Shown piece by piece: positions 1 through 9,969 of a DNA stretch of 64,000 nucleotides. This DNA is from Arsukibacterium sp. (lineage in GTDB: Bacteria; Pseudomonadota; Gammaproteobacteria; Enterobacterales; Alteromonadaceae), in contig NZ_JAGYIM010000016.1 of NCBI RefSeq assembly GCF_018402695.1, positions 372,001 to 436,000 on the forward strand, given 5' to 3'. Both the position numbers and the translations under genes were made by a program. Position 1 is the stretch's first letter. Each line of letters starts with the position of its first letter. Below the pieces are notes generated by a model. It had not been told where the DNA came from. It made no database searches and saw nothing but the letters and a program-made list of their open reading frames with translations.

Positions 1-372
1 TTTAAGCAGCAATACTGGCAAATCCTGCAACAGCTGGACAATGCCGGCTTTGAACAGTTAAAACAAAGCTTACTGGTAAGCCTGAAAGAGCCACCGAAAA
101 ACTTGCAGGAGGAAATGGCGCCGCTGATCAGCGACTGGTATCAGGAAAAGTTTGACTTCGACAGCAAGCAAAAACTGATAGCCGAAGTGGAAAAACTGAC
201 CCTGGACGAGGTAAAAGCCTTTTATCAGGAAACCCTGTTAAATAAGGAAGCCGCCCGGATTTCAGTGCAAATGCGTGGTACCGGTTTCAGTCAGCAACCT
301 TTTGCTGAAATCGAAGGCCAGCAGGTGATCACCGATTTAGCTGAGTTTCACCGGCAGATGAAAACGCAGTAA
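1..372 (+). CDS. M16 (insulinase/pitrilysin) family peptidase, C-terminal end
   Basis: The reading frame is open from base 1 and stops at 370-372, so only the last 123 residues are present. The text (a segment like LKEPPKNLQEE, then YQEKFDFDS and a helix ending in DEVKAFYQE) matches the final non-catalytic helical domain of large pitrilysin/insulinase-type zinc proteases, where four M16 domains form a clamshell. The catalytic HxxEH motif would lie upstream of the window, so activity cannot be judged. An internal ATG at 115 is not a credible start because the frame continues upstream with the same composition. It ends before a strong terminator. Family assignment is from recognition of the C-terminal pattern; whether this is protease III itself is unknown. 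Confidence 0.7.
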   Translation, partial: FKQQYWQILQQLDNAGFEQLKQSLLVSLKEPPKNLQEEMAPLISDWYQEKFDFDSKQKLIAEVEKLTLDEVKAFYQETLLNKEAARISVQMRGTGFSQQPFAEIEGQQVITDLAEFHRQMKTQ

Positions 373-690
373 CCGGCGTTTATCCGTTAAAGCGCAGCTT
401 CGGCTGCGTTTTTTTATTGATATTGTGAAAAAAGTTCGAGTAATCACTTTAAACGCCTGTTAGCTTTAACCAATTCTGACAACAACGTTCAGCAGCTGTT
501 AATCCTGCGCTAATGAGTTCTCACACCACATGCCTGGAAATTATTTAAACACCAGCGCAAGCCATAGCGCCGCTTAGCCCTTATAGTCCCGAAAACTGCC
601 TCTTGCAATCAGTGGCTACTGTTCTATTTTTGTTCACTGAGTCAGGACAGCATTACCCCAATAAAAATAAGATAAAGACGAGGAACTGTA
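373..690. other. Intergenic region before the lipase gene
   Basis: About 320 bases without a gene. It holds the terminator at 392-415 and, at its end, a GAGGAA ribosome site (680-685) for the lipase. No convincing promoter hexamers, repeats or small gene were seen in between. Confidence 0.6.
392..415 (+). terminator. Intrinsic terminator of the M16 peptidase gene
   Basis: CGCAGC (393-398), a TTCG tetraloop and GCTGCG (403-408) form a perfect 6-bp stem with a very stable loop type. It is followed directly by seven T. It sits 20 bases after the peptidase stop codon. Confidence 0.92.
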
Positions 691-1758
691 ATGAAAAAAT
701 TAACAAGGCTGCTCTCGGCAGCGCTTCTTGGCGGCCTCGCCGTCAGCTTTAACCTCTGTGCCGCCGTTGGCGGTTATCCGGTGGTACTGGTGCATGGTTT
801 ACAACCCGAGCAACTGGCCAGCCGGCCCAATGCCAGCGAAGTCAGCAGCGATGGTGCAGCTTACTGGCAGGCCTACTGGCGCGACCGGGCCGATGTGCGG
901 ATTGACTGGCCGGCCCATGAGCGGGTTGCCGGTAAAATTGCCAGTGACTATGTCTGGCCAAAACTGCAGCAACTGTCGGTAAATGGTACTTGCGCCAATG
1001 GCTGTATTTTTGTTTCGCACTCCACCGGCGATTTAGTGACCCGCTATCTGCTGGATAATCAGGCGTTGTGGCTGCAGAATGCCGGTTTGCAACCGCTCAA
1101 TATTGTCGCCACCTTTGACTTCGCCGGCGCGGGAGGGGGTTCTGAGCTGGCCGATTTGGCCGTAAATGTCGCCAGTGGCTCGGGCCTTATCGACTTTACC
1201 TTGCGGCTGGCGCTGGCCGCCTGGCTTGGCGAGATACCTAACGCTGGCACGGTGGGCGTTCTGAATGACTTGCGGGTAAACAGTGCCCGTCAGCTGGCGT
1301 CGTTTCCGGATAGCCGGGTGCCGCGCTTACGCTTTGTTGGCGCCGGCTCTGATTACCTCGGGGCCACCGGGCCATTTTTACCCGGTACAGATGATGGTGT
1401 GGTAGCCAGTCACTCTACCTGTGGTGCGGCGACGGCAGGTAACTTCGGCAGCTGCTCGGCCAGTGTCGCCTTTGACGGCAAGCTGGCTAGTCAGAGCAAT
1501 GGGGTGCGTAGTTTTATGCCTTACCATTATCCGTTGTTAATGAGCGAAGGCTATAGTCATGGTGGCTTAATCGCAAATCAGGTTCAGGATGAAGTCACTG
1601 CCGCCAATAGCAGTGCAGGTTATTTAAATAACGACAGTCTGCAGTTCAGTACCTATGATGAAAAACGTGGCTGGTGGATATTCAGCTCGCGCTACCGGGT
1701 AGTGCGTAACTCGAACAATACCAGCATGTCGGCGCTGGTGTATCAGGCGGCAAATTAA
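691..1758 (+). CDS. Secreted alpha/beta-hydrolase lipase
   Basis: A 355-residue protein with a Sec-type signal peptide (charged MKKL start, hydrophobic stretch, AA near 24-25). The mature part opens with VVLVHG (31-36), the oxyanion-region HG motif of lipases. The nucleophile elbow is SHSTG (109-113), so Ser111 is the likely nucleophile. Asp and His of the triad would lie in the C-terminal half; DDG near 230 and SHGG near 289 are candidates but not certain. Two cysteine pairs (101/105 and near 248/256) suggest disulfides in an exported enzyme. It likely hydrolyses acyl esters outside the cytoplasm. A GAGGAA site precedes the ATG. The next gene follows after 17 bases on the same strand and is probably co-transcribed. 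It is not a close match to the Lif-dependent family I.1/I.2 pattern I know. Confidence 0.82.
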   Translation: MKKLTRLLSAALLGGLAVSFNLCAAVGGYPVVLVHGLQPEQLASRPNASEVSSDGAAYWQAYWRDRADVRIDWPAHERVAGKIASDYVWPKLQQLSVNGTCANGCIFVSHSTGDLVTRYLLDNQALWLQNAGLQPLNIVATFDFAGAGGGSELADLAVNVASGSGLIDFTLRLALAAWLGEIPNAGTVGVLNDLRVNSARQLASFPDSRVPRLRFVGAGSDYLGATGPFLPGTDDGVVASHSTCGAATAGNFGSCSASVAFDGKLASQSNGVRSFMPYHYPLLMSEGYSHGGLIANQVQDEVTAANSSAGYLNNDSLQFSTYDEKRGWWIFSSRYRVVRNSNNTSMSALVYQAAN

Positions 1759-1775
1759 CAGGTGTGGCTTAAGCA

Positions 1776-2840
1776 GTGAAGAAAGTCATCATGGTCGTAC
1801 TGGCCCTGGCAGCATTGCTGTCAGGCCTGTGGTTATTCTGGCGTGCATCAGACCAGCCAGCTCATCCGGTAACAGTGCCAGAAGTCGCCACCATAGCCGT
1901 GCAGCCTGCTGCAACGGCCAAAGCTAAAGCGCCAGTCAAGCCTACCATTACCGTTACCGAACGGCTGCCGGAGCCGGTCAGCGACAGTTTTAAGTTACTG
2001 GCAACAGCTTATGCCAGCGAGCTGCAGTACCCGGGCTATTCGCGGCCACTGTCCGAGGCTGACAGTCATTTACTTCACCCCAACATTTATGTGGTGCAAC
2101 CGGTACCACTGGAAGGCGGCGCCAGCGCAGCGATAGTGCTGCCGAAATACCGTTTTAGTTACCCTGAGGCGGTACCGGTAAGCCTGCAGGTAACTGGTTT
2201 AACGGTGCATAGTGTTAGTGTGCGGTTACATAGTGAGCAGGACAACACATTACTGGCCAGCGAAGCCATGCAACAGAGCACAGCCCCGGGCAATGAACAA
2301 AGCTGGCAGGCGGAATTAAGCCCTGAAGACGACTGGAACGGCCCGGTAGAAATCAGCGTGACCTTTAGCGCCAATGGCCGGGAACAAACCCTGAAAACCG
2401 GATTTTTATACAGCCACCCGGTAGCCACTATTACCGGGGTAGGTTCCAGCCGGGGTGTTGGCAGTGACATGTTGATCCCGGTAAAACTGCAGGTAGAGCA
2501 GGCTGGCTACTACCGGCTACGCGCCAACTTATTTACCGCAGAACGCCAGCCACTGGCATTGCTGACTGCCACAGAAAAGTTAGCTGAGGGTAACGGCGAA
2601 CTCACTTTGCGCGCCTACAAAGCGGTGCTGCGCCAGCAGGAGGGCCCCTATATTCTCAGCAGCTTTGTGCTGGAACGCCGTCCCGCCGTGCCCGGTGAAC
2701 TAACCCGCTATGGCGACAGTGAGCAAAGCGAATACCCATTGGAGTTTTTTTCCCTCAGCCAGTTAACTGACGAGCCGTTTCAGGCCAGCGCCGAAGAGCA
2801 ACAGCGGCTGCAGTTTTTACAGCAAATGGCAGAGCAATAG
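1776..2840 (+). CDS. Membrane-anchored periplasmic protein of unknown function, lipase partner candidate
   Basis: A 354-residue protein starting with GTG at 1776 (an AGGTG-like ribosome site lies about 11 bases upstream). Residues 4-22 form a single hydrophobic segment that looks like an uncleaved membrane anchor. A Pro/Ala/Lys/Thr-rich linker follows to about residue 58. The remainder is rich in alternating hydrophobic and polar stretches, suggesting beta-sandwich domains facing the periplasm. I do not recognise the family. The layout (N-terminal anchor, Ala/Pro linker, length near 350, directly after a lipase) resembles lipase foldases, but the foldase signature RxxFDY is absent and the predicted strand-rich body differs from their helices. 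The 3' end overlaps the convergent MerC-like gene by 24 bases. Confidence 0.75.
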   Translation: MKKVIMVVLALAALLSGLWLFWRASDQPAHPVTVPEVATIAVQPAATAKAKAPVKPTITVTERLPEPVSDSFKLLATAYASELQYPGYSRPLSEADSHLLHPNIYVVQPVPLEGGASAAIVLPKYRFSYPEAVPVSLQVTGLTVHSVSVRLHSEQDNTLLASEAMQQSTAPGNEQSWQAELSPEDDWNGPVEISVTFSANGREQTLKTGFLYSHPVATITGVGSSRGVGSDMLIPVKLQVEQAGYYRLRANLFTAERQPLALLTATEKLAEGNGELTLRAYKAVLRQQEGPYILSSFVLERRPAVPGELTRYGDSEQSEYPLEFFSLSQLTDEPFQASAEEQQRLQFLQQMAEQ

Positions 2841-3173
2841 CCTTCGGTTATGCAGGTGAGCGCACGCCAGCAGCAGGCCGCCCGCTACCGATAATGGCAG
2901 CTCGGCATCATGGCCGGCAAACAGTGCCACCACCAACAATAGAAAACCGCCTAAACCCAGAATAAACGGTGTTTTATTGCGATGGACACACCAGCCGCCG
3001 GGCAGGCTCCAGGCCAGCAACGCACTGATAGGCAACAACATCAGATAATGAAACCATTCAGAACTGAATACCCCCAGTAGTACGCCGGAACTGCCCAGTG
3101 CCAACAAAATGGGTACCGTCAGGCAATGCACTACACACAGGCCGGACAGAGCTGCCGCAATAAGATCTTTCAT
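2817..3173 (-). CDS. MerC-domain inner-membrane protein
   Basis: A 118-residue, very hydrophobic protein with about four membrane segments. The first helix contains CVVHC (14-18), the Cys-x-x-x-Cys type metal site of the MerC family next to the predicted membrane surface. MerC proteins were first described in mercury uptake, but small MerC-domain proteins also occur in zinc-starvation (Zur) regulons. Here the gene is divergent from a zinc-type TonB receptor and shares with it a promoter region holding two Zur-like palindromes, so a role in zinc handling is more likely than mercury resistance: no merA, merT, merP or merR is nearby. The ATG at 3173 has a GGGAGT ribosome site. The end overlaps the convergent upstream gene. 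Confidence 0.82.
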   Translation of the reverse strand: MKDLIAAALSGLCVVHCLTVPILLALGSSGVLLGVFSSEWFHYLMLLPISALLAWSLPGGWCVHRNKTPFILGLGGFLLLVVALFAGHDAELPLSVAGGLLLACAHLHNRRLLLCHLL

Positions 3174-3239
3174 AGTAACTCCCTGACACTTAACTACCGG
3201 GCACCAAATGCTGACCCGGGGTTGTCCTCAAAAAAACAA

Positions 3240-3278
3240 TGTTATAGTATAACAAAACAATCAAAAATGTTATAACAT
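3240..3278. promoter_or_regulatory. Twin Zur-type operators between merC-like gene and TonB receptor
   Basis: TGTTATAGTATAACA at 3240-3254 is a perfect 15-base palindrome around one central base, and its core matches the known gammaproteobacterial Zur consensus GTTATAnTATAAC. A second perfect palindrome, ATGTTATAACAT, lies at 3267-3278. Both fall in the 190-base divergent promoter region, so a zinc-bound repressor could shut both directions. Assignment to Zur is from consensus match; no zur gene is in the window. Confidence 0.82.
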
Positions 3279-3363
3279 AGCATTAGGTCGGCGAGCGAAA
3301 CTTTGTTAACCGGTAACCATTGCCAGCGATTGAACTAAAAATCGGTATTTTATGGGGAACAAG

Positions 3364-5781
3364 ATGTTTAGAAAAACCATTGTAGCCACTGTGGTTGCGG
3401 CCAGTTTATTGACCGGCCAGGTCATGGCTGAGTCTATTACCGGGGTAATTAACGACGAAAACGGCAAGCCCGTTGCCGGGGCCGAAGTGAGTGTTGTAGG
3501 CGAAAACCAACGGGTTGTGACCAATTCAGATGGTCGCTTTGTCGTTAGCAACCTGCGCACGGGCGAAGCTGAGTTGCATATTGAGGCGCGCCGTTTCGGT
3601 CACCGGAATTTCCATTTTACCGTGCCTGAACAAGGGTTAGCAGACGTTAGTCTGACCCTGCTCAGTAGTACCATCGAGGTCATCGATGTGACCGCCAGCC
3701 CTTTTCATGCCTCGGCTACTGAGTCGTCATTGCCGGTTAGCGTACTGGCCGGTGACGCTTTAAAAATGCGCCAGGCGTCAACCCTGGGTGATACGTTGAA
3801 AAACGAAGTGGGCGTTCACTCTAACTTTTATGGCAATGTGTCAAGTAGCCCGATTATTCGCGGCTTAGACGGGCCAAGAGTGCTGATTACCCAAAATGGT
3901 CTGGACGCTGGCGATGCGTCCAGAATTGGTCCCGATCACAGCGTTGCCAGCGAGACCAGCACCGCGACTCAGATAGAAGTACTGCGCGGTCCCGCCACCT
4001 TATTTTATGGCAGTGGTGCTATTGGTGGCGTGGTTAATGTGGTGGATGAGCGCATTCCTACCGACAACACTACCCGTGCCGAGTGGATGCTGCAGGGGGA
4101 TTCTGTAAACGACGAGAAACTGGCATCAGGTTCACTTGTAACGGGTGTTGAAAATGTCGCAATGTATGTAGATGGTTTCTGGCGTGATAACAAAAGCTAT
4201 AAGATTCCGGGTTTTGCTGAGGCCGAGCCGGAGGCAGATGCGGTGAAGGGGCGGGTCGACAATACCGCCGCAACAGCGAAAGGCTTTACCCTCGGCGGCA
4301 GCTTGCTGCTGGACAATGGTTTTATTGGTGTTTCCTATGGTCGGTTAGATCGTGAGTACGGTATTCCGGGCCATTCGCATGGCAGCCATGAAGAAGAAAG
4401 TCATGACGAACATGCAGCAGAGGAAGAGGTGTATGCCGATTTAACTCAAAACCGGTTGCAGCTGTTAAGCGAGCTGAATTCGGCAACAGGCTTTATCCGC
4501 TCTGTTAACACTAAACTGGCTTTTACCGATTATCAGCATGCCGAAATTGAACAGGGCGAAGTGGGCACCACCTTTAAAAACCGCAGCCACGAAGCCCGGA
4601 TTGAAATTCTGCATCGCACTTTGCTGGAATGGCGCGGTGGCCTGAGCCTGCACTATAAATTCAGCGACTTTGAAGCCTTAGGTGAAGAAGCCTTTACACC
4701 GCCATCAGAGACCGAAATGCTGGCAGTTGGCTGGGTTGAAGAGCGCCATATCGGCAACTGGCTGCTGCAACTGGGTGCCCGGATTGAGCGGGTAACGCTG
4801 GAAGCGCCAAATGTGTTGTTACCGGAGCTGACAGCGCACGGCCATGATGATCACGAAGGTGAACATGAAGATGAACATGATCATGGTGATGGTACAGAAT
4901 ACATCCGGGTATTTGATGTAAAACAGCGTTTTACACCTTACAGCTTGTCGGCCGGTACCGTATGGGATTTTACCGACGGTTATAACCTTGGCGTATCGAT
5001 CTCGCATTCGCAACGGGCACCTTCAGCCGCAGAATTGCTGTCATTCGGCCCGCATATCAGTACCGCGTCCTATGAAGTTGGTGCGTTGTTTGTGCAGGAT
5101 GATGAAGCCTTTGTATTAAATAACCAACCTGTTGAACTGGAAAAGTCGAATAACCTGGATCTGACCCTGCGTAAGTTCAGTGGCAATACCGGGTTCGTGC
5201 TAAACGCGTTTTACAACCGCATTGATAATTACTATTACCAGCAAAATACCGGACTGTTTGCCGAAGCTGGCCATGATCACGGCCCCGACGCTGGGCATGG
5301 CGATGAACACGGCGATGAGCATTCTGATGAAATGCCAGTGTACTTGTTTGCTGCAGCAGACGTTACCCTGCACGGTTTAGAGGCAGAGTATGTCTGGCAG
5401 GTTAATGACCCGTTTAAACTGACCCTGCAGGGTGACTATGTCCGGGCCCGGCTGCAGAGCGGCGGTGATTTGCCGCGCACGCCACCACTGCGGGTAGCGG
5501 CTGAACTGGCATACGAACAGGATGCCATCAGTGCCGACATCCGGGCCACCCGTTACTTTAAACAAGACAAAGTAGCTCAGATGGAGCAGGCGACCGCCGG
5601 CTATACCCTGTTGGATGCCAGTGTCAGTTACCGCTTTGACGTGGGTATGCAGGAGCTGACGTTATATCTGAAAGGCCAGAATCTGACCGATGAGACCGCA
5701 CGGGTACATACCTCATTCTTAAAAGATGTTGCACCGCTACCAGGCCGTTCGCTGGCATTGGGTTTGCGCGGCCGCTTCTGA
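3364..5781 (+). CDS. ZnuD-like TonB-dependent zinc receptor with His-rich loops
   Basis: An outer-membrane receptor of 805 residues. I start it at 3364, not the in-frame ATG at 3352, because GGGGA at 3354-3358 is then correctly spaced and a normal signal peptide (MFRKT...QVMA) results. After the signal comes a carboxypeptidase-regulatory-like beta domain (about 23-100), then a plug with IRGLDGPRVL and VLRGPATLFYGSGAIGG, then a beta barrel ending in an aromatic residue (RGRF). Three His/Asp/Glu-rich stretches sit in barrel loops, encoded near 4375-4430, 4840-4895 and 5272-5330, as expected for surface zinc capture in ZnuD-type receptors. It would import zinc using TonB energy. Zur-type operators precede it and a His-rich lipoprotein gene follows. 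Confidence 0.9.
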   Translation: MFRKTIVATVVAASLLTGQVMAESITGVINDENGKPVAGAEVSVVGENQRVVTNSDGRFVVSNLRTGEAELHIEARRFGHRNFHFTVPEQGLADVSLTLLSSTIEVIDVTASPFHASATESSLPVSVLAGDALKMRQASTLGDTLKNEVGVHSNFYGNVSSSPIIRGLDGPRVLITQNGLDAGDASRIGPDHSVASETSTATQIEVLRGPATLFYGSGAIGGVVNVVDERIPTDNTTRAEWMLQGDSVNDEKLASGSLVTGVENVAMYVDGFWRDNKSYKIPGFAEAEPEADAVKGRVDNTAATAKGFTLGGSLLLDNGFIGVSYGRLDREYGIPGHSHGSHEEESHDEHAAEEEVYADLTQNRLQLLSELNSATGFIRSVNTKLAFTDYQHAEIEQGEVGTTFKNRSHEARIEILHRTLLEWRGGLSLHYKFSDFEALGEEAFTPPSETEMLAVGWVEERHIGNWLLQLGARIERVTLEAPNVLLPELTAHGHDDHEGEHEDEHDHGDGTEYIRVFDVKQRFTPYSLSAGTVWDFTDGYNLGVSISHSQRAPSAAELLSFGPHISTASYEVGALFVQDDEAFVLNNQPVELEKSNNLDLTLRKFSGNTGFVLNAFYNRIDNYYYQQNTGLFAEAGHDHGPDAGHGDEHGDEHSDEMPVYLFAAADVTLHGLEAEYVWQVNDPFKLTLQGDYVRARLQSGGDLPRTPPLRVAAELAYEQDAISADIRATRYFKQDKVAQMEQATAGYTLLDASVSYRFDVGMQELTLYLKGQNLTDETARVHTSFLKDVAPLPGRSLALGLRGRF

Positions 5782-5788
5782 TTTTTTT

Positions 5789-5820
5789 GCGGCGGGAGCT
5801 TCCTGGCCCGTCGCCTTTTT
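5789..5820 (+). terminator. Terminator or attenuator between receptor and AztD-like gene
   Basis: GCGGCGGG (5789-5796) pairs with CCCGTCGC (5807-5814), one G-T pair included, and is followed by a C and five T. It lies just after the receptor stop and before the AztD-like gene's ribosome site. No obvious second promoter is visible, so it probably lowers, rather than blocks, expression of the downstream gene. Confidence 0.65.
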
Positions 5821-5839
5821 CATTTTGTTAGGAGTTATT

Positions 5840-7213
5840 ATGTTGCAAACTAAATTAACCGCTCTGGCGGTGCTGATTAGCGTCTCTTTACTGAGCGGCT
5901 GCGGTGACAGCACTACCAGCATTGTTGAAAAAGACCCGATAGCAGTGGATGACGGTGACGATCATGAGGATGACCACGATCATGGCCACGGTGACATTAG
6001 CACGGCCGGCAGGTTGGTAATTTCTGCCAAAGACTCCAATCTGGTATCGGTTTATGAGCTAACTGATGGCAGTCTGCTGGATACCTTTGCTGTGGCCGAT
6101 ATTCCATCGGCATTGGCTGCCTCCCCGGCTAAACGCTACGCCCTGGCCATCCAGCGCACCACCGACCGGGTAGAATTTATTGATGGTGGGCTGTTTCAGG
6201 AAGACCATGTCGATCATTTTGATGACTACCAACAAGACCCTGCCTTAGCCAGCTTTGTTCTTAGCGACAGCCGGCCAACCCACATCACCAGCACCGACAG
6301 CCAGACCGCGGTGTTTTTTGATGGTGATGCAGAAAGTGGCACGCCCGCCGCGGTCGCGGTTATTACTGAAGCCGACATCACCATCGACAGCAATAGCTAC
6401 CCGCTGCTCAATTACAGTATTCATATGCATGGTGCTGCTCAGGCACGGGGTGAATATCTGGTATCAACCGTTCGCGATGTTGACAGTGCTACCACCCTGC
6501 CAGATCAAGTGGCGGTGTATCACGCCCATGATGATCACTTTGACCAAGAGCTGGTGTTTGACGAGCTATGCCCTGGTTTACATGGCAGTGCCCAGAACGA
6601 GCATTTTATCGGTTTTGGTTGTACTGACGGCGTGCTGCTAATTGAACAGCAAGCGGAAACCTTTACTGCCAGCAAACTGGTAAATACCGATGATTTCAGC
6701 GAGGGCATGCGGATTGGCACTCTGGTTGGGGCGGAACATGCAGAACATTTTGTTGGTTTTGCCGGCAGCAGTATGTTTGCTATTCACGCCCATGATGCTG
6801 AAATGGAGCTGGTTGACTGGCAAGCCGCAGAGGGCGCTGGTCTGAACGGTTACGGGTTTGCTGACCATGGCGAAAAGTTTGTACTGTTAGATAATCAGGG
6901 CTATCTAACCATTCTGAACTATCACGGGCATGAGCACGAAGAAGAAGCGACTGAAGAGCCAGCTTTTGAGTTTGTTGCCAAGGTACAGCTAACCACAGCA
7001 GATGTTAGTACCATGCCTGCAGGCAGCCGCTTTGAACTGGCTATTTCAGCCAGTGACGACAAAGTATATGTGTTGAACCCGATTGATAGCAGTCTGCTGA
7101 CAGTTGATGTTGCCGATGGTGAAGTAGTGGCAACTCAGCAACTTAACTTTATGCCACATAAACTGGTATGGTTAGGTATTGCCGAACCCGCCGCCCATGA
7201 TCATGACCATTAA
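5840..7213 (+). CDS. AztD-like His-rich periplasmic zinc-binding lipoprotein (beta-propeller)
   Basis: A 457-residue protein. The ATG at 5840 is chosen because TTAGGAG lies directly upstream and it gives a lipoprotein signal with lipobox LSGC (Cys21); upstream in-frame starts fall inside the receptor gene. A linker with an Asp/His cluster (DDHEDDHDHGHGD, near 39-52) follows. The body has repeated short strand blocks containing SALAASP, THITSTD and HGAAQARGEY-type segments, typical of a propeller. Further His-rich patches occur near the C terminus and the last residues are HDHDH. AztD of Paracoccus is a periplasmic zinc metallochaperone with a similar propeller and His-rich flexible region; this resemblance is my recognition. 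Its usual aztABC partners are absent here. Likely role: bind zinc delivered through the upstream receptor. Confidence 0.72.
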   Translation: MLQTKLTALAVLISVSLLSGCGDSTTSIVEKDPIAVDDGDDHEDDHDHGHGDISTAGRLVISAKDSNLVSVYELTDGSLLDTFAVADIPSALAASPAKRYALAIQRTTDRVEFIDGGLFQEDHVDHFDDYQQDPALASFVLSDSRPTHITSTDSQTAVFFDGDAESGTPAAVAVITEADITIDSNSYPLLNYSIHMHGAAQARGEYLVSTVRDVDSATTLPDQVAVYHAHDDHFDQELVFDELCPGLHGSAQNEHFIGFGCTDGVLLIEQQAETFTASKLVNTDDFSEGMRIGTLVGAEHAEHFVGFAGSSMFAIHAHDAEMELVDWQAAEGAGLNGYGFADHGEKFVLLDNQGYLTILNYHGHEHEEEATEEPAFEFVAKVQLTTADVSTMPAGSRFELAISASDDKVYVLNPIDSSLLTVDVADGEVVATQQLNFMPHKLVWLGIAEPAAHDHDH

Positions 7214-7228
7214 GCGTTATTCAGCCTA

Positions 7229-7271
7229 AAAAAAACCGCTGCAGGACTTTCCTGGCAGCGGTTTTTTATTT
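7229..7271. terminator. Bidirectional terminator between AztD-like gene and katG
   Basis: CCGCTGCAGG (7236-7245) and CCTGGCAGCGG (7251-7261) form a long stem with one bulged base. A-rich sequence precedes it and TTTTTT follows, so it can end transcription from both converging genes. Confidence 0.9.
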
Positions 7272-7300
7272 TTCGCTAATCCGGTAAGCGCTAATGGCTG

Positions 7301-9529
<2,229 letters not shown>

Positions 9530-9732
9530 TTACTCCTTGCACTGTTGCTATTGGCTGGGAGTACAACTTGCTCCCGGTTTTCTATACAAATGACTATAGA
9601 CCTGATTTTTCAACTATTAAAGCCACTTTTAGTGGCTGACCTAATCGATTTAAGCGATGAAGAACGGTGATATTGGCAACGGTATATGTTTTATATATAA
9701 TTCGTATATTGTTTTGATTGCGGAGTCTTACC

Positions 9733-9969
9733 ATGGGTATCGTTAAAATTAGTGATGAGCTACATGAAGAAATTCGTAAAGCCAGCGGTGCCATGTCGCG
9801 CTCTATCAATTCGCAGGTAGAGTTCTGGTTAAAAGTAGGCATGCTGGCAGAACTGCATCCCACCCTTAGCTACCAGCAACTGCTGCAAATGCTGATGCAA
9901 CAGGCTGACGTTAAAATAGCGGGTATAGCCGGAGTAACAGGAGCAACCGATGAGCGGCGTTCAGCTTAA
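9733..9969 (+). CDS. ParD-like small DNA-binding family protein
   Basis: A 78-residue protein. ATG at 9733 is preferred over TTG at 9718 because GGAG at 9722-9725 is well placed before it. The N terminus MGIVKISDELHEEIRKAS followed by SRSINSQVEFWLKVGM is a ribbon-helix-helix-like pattern of the ParD-like family. No ParE toxin follows; instead its last 20 bases overlap the start of a methionine aminopeptidase gene, so the two are likely translationally coupled. This pairing with a map paralogue recurs, to my knowledge, in other proteobacteria. It could autoregulate the pair; that is inference. Confidence 0.8.
   Translation: MGIVKISDELHEEIRKASGAMSRSINSQVEFWLKVGMLAELHPTLSYQQLLQMLMQQADVKIAGIAGVTGATDERRSA

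Noticed and set aside
1776-2840. Lipase-specific foldase (Lif/LipB)
   Set aside because: Layout is similar, but the RxxFDY signature is absent and the body looks beta-rich.
2817-3173. Mercury-resistance operon
   Set aside because: Only a MerC-like gene is present; no merA, merT, merP or merR, and Zur-type sites point to zinc.
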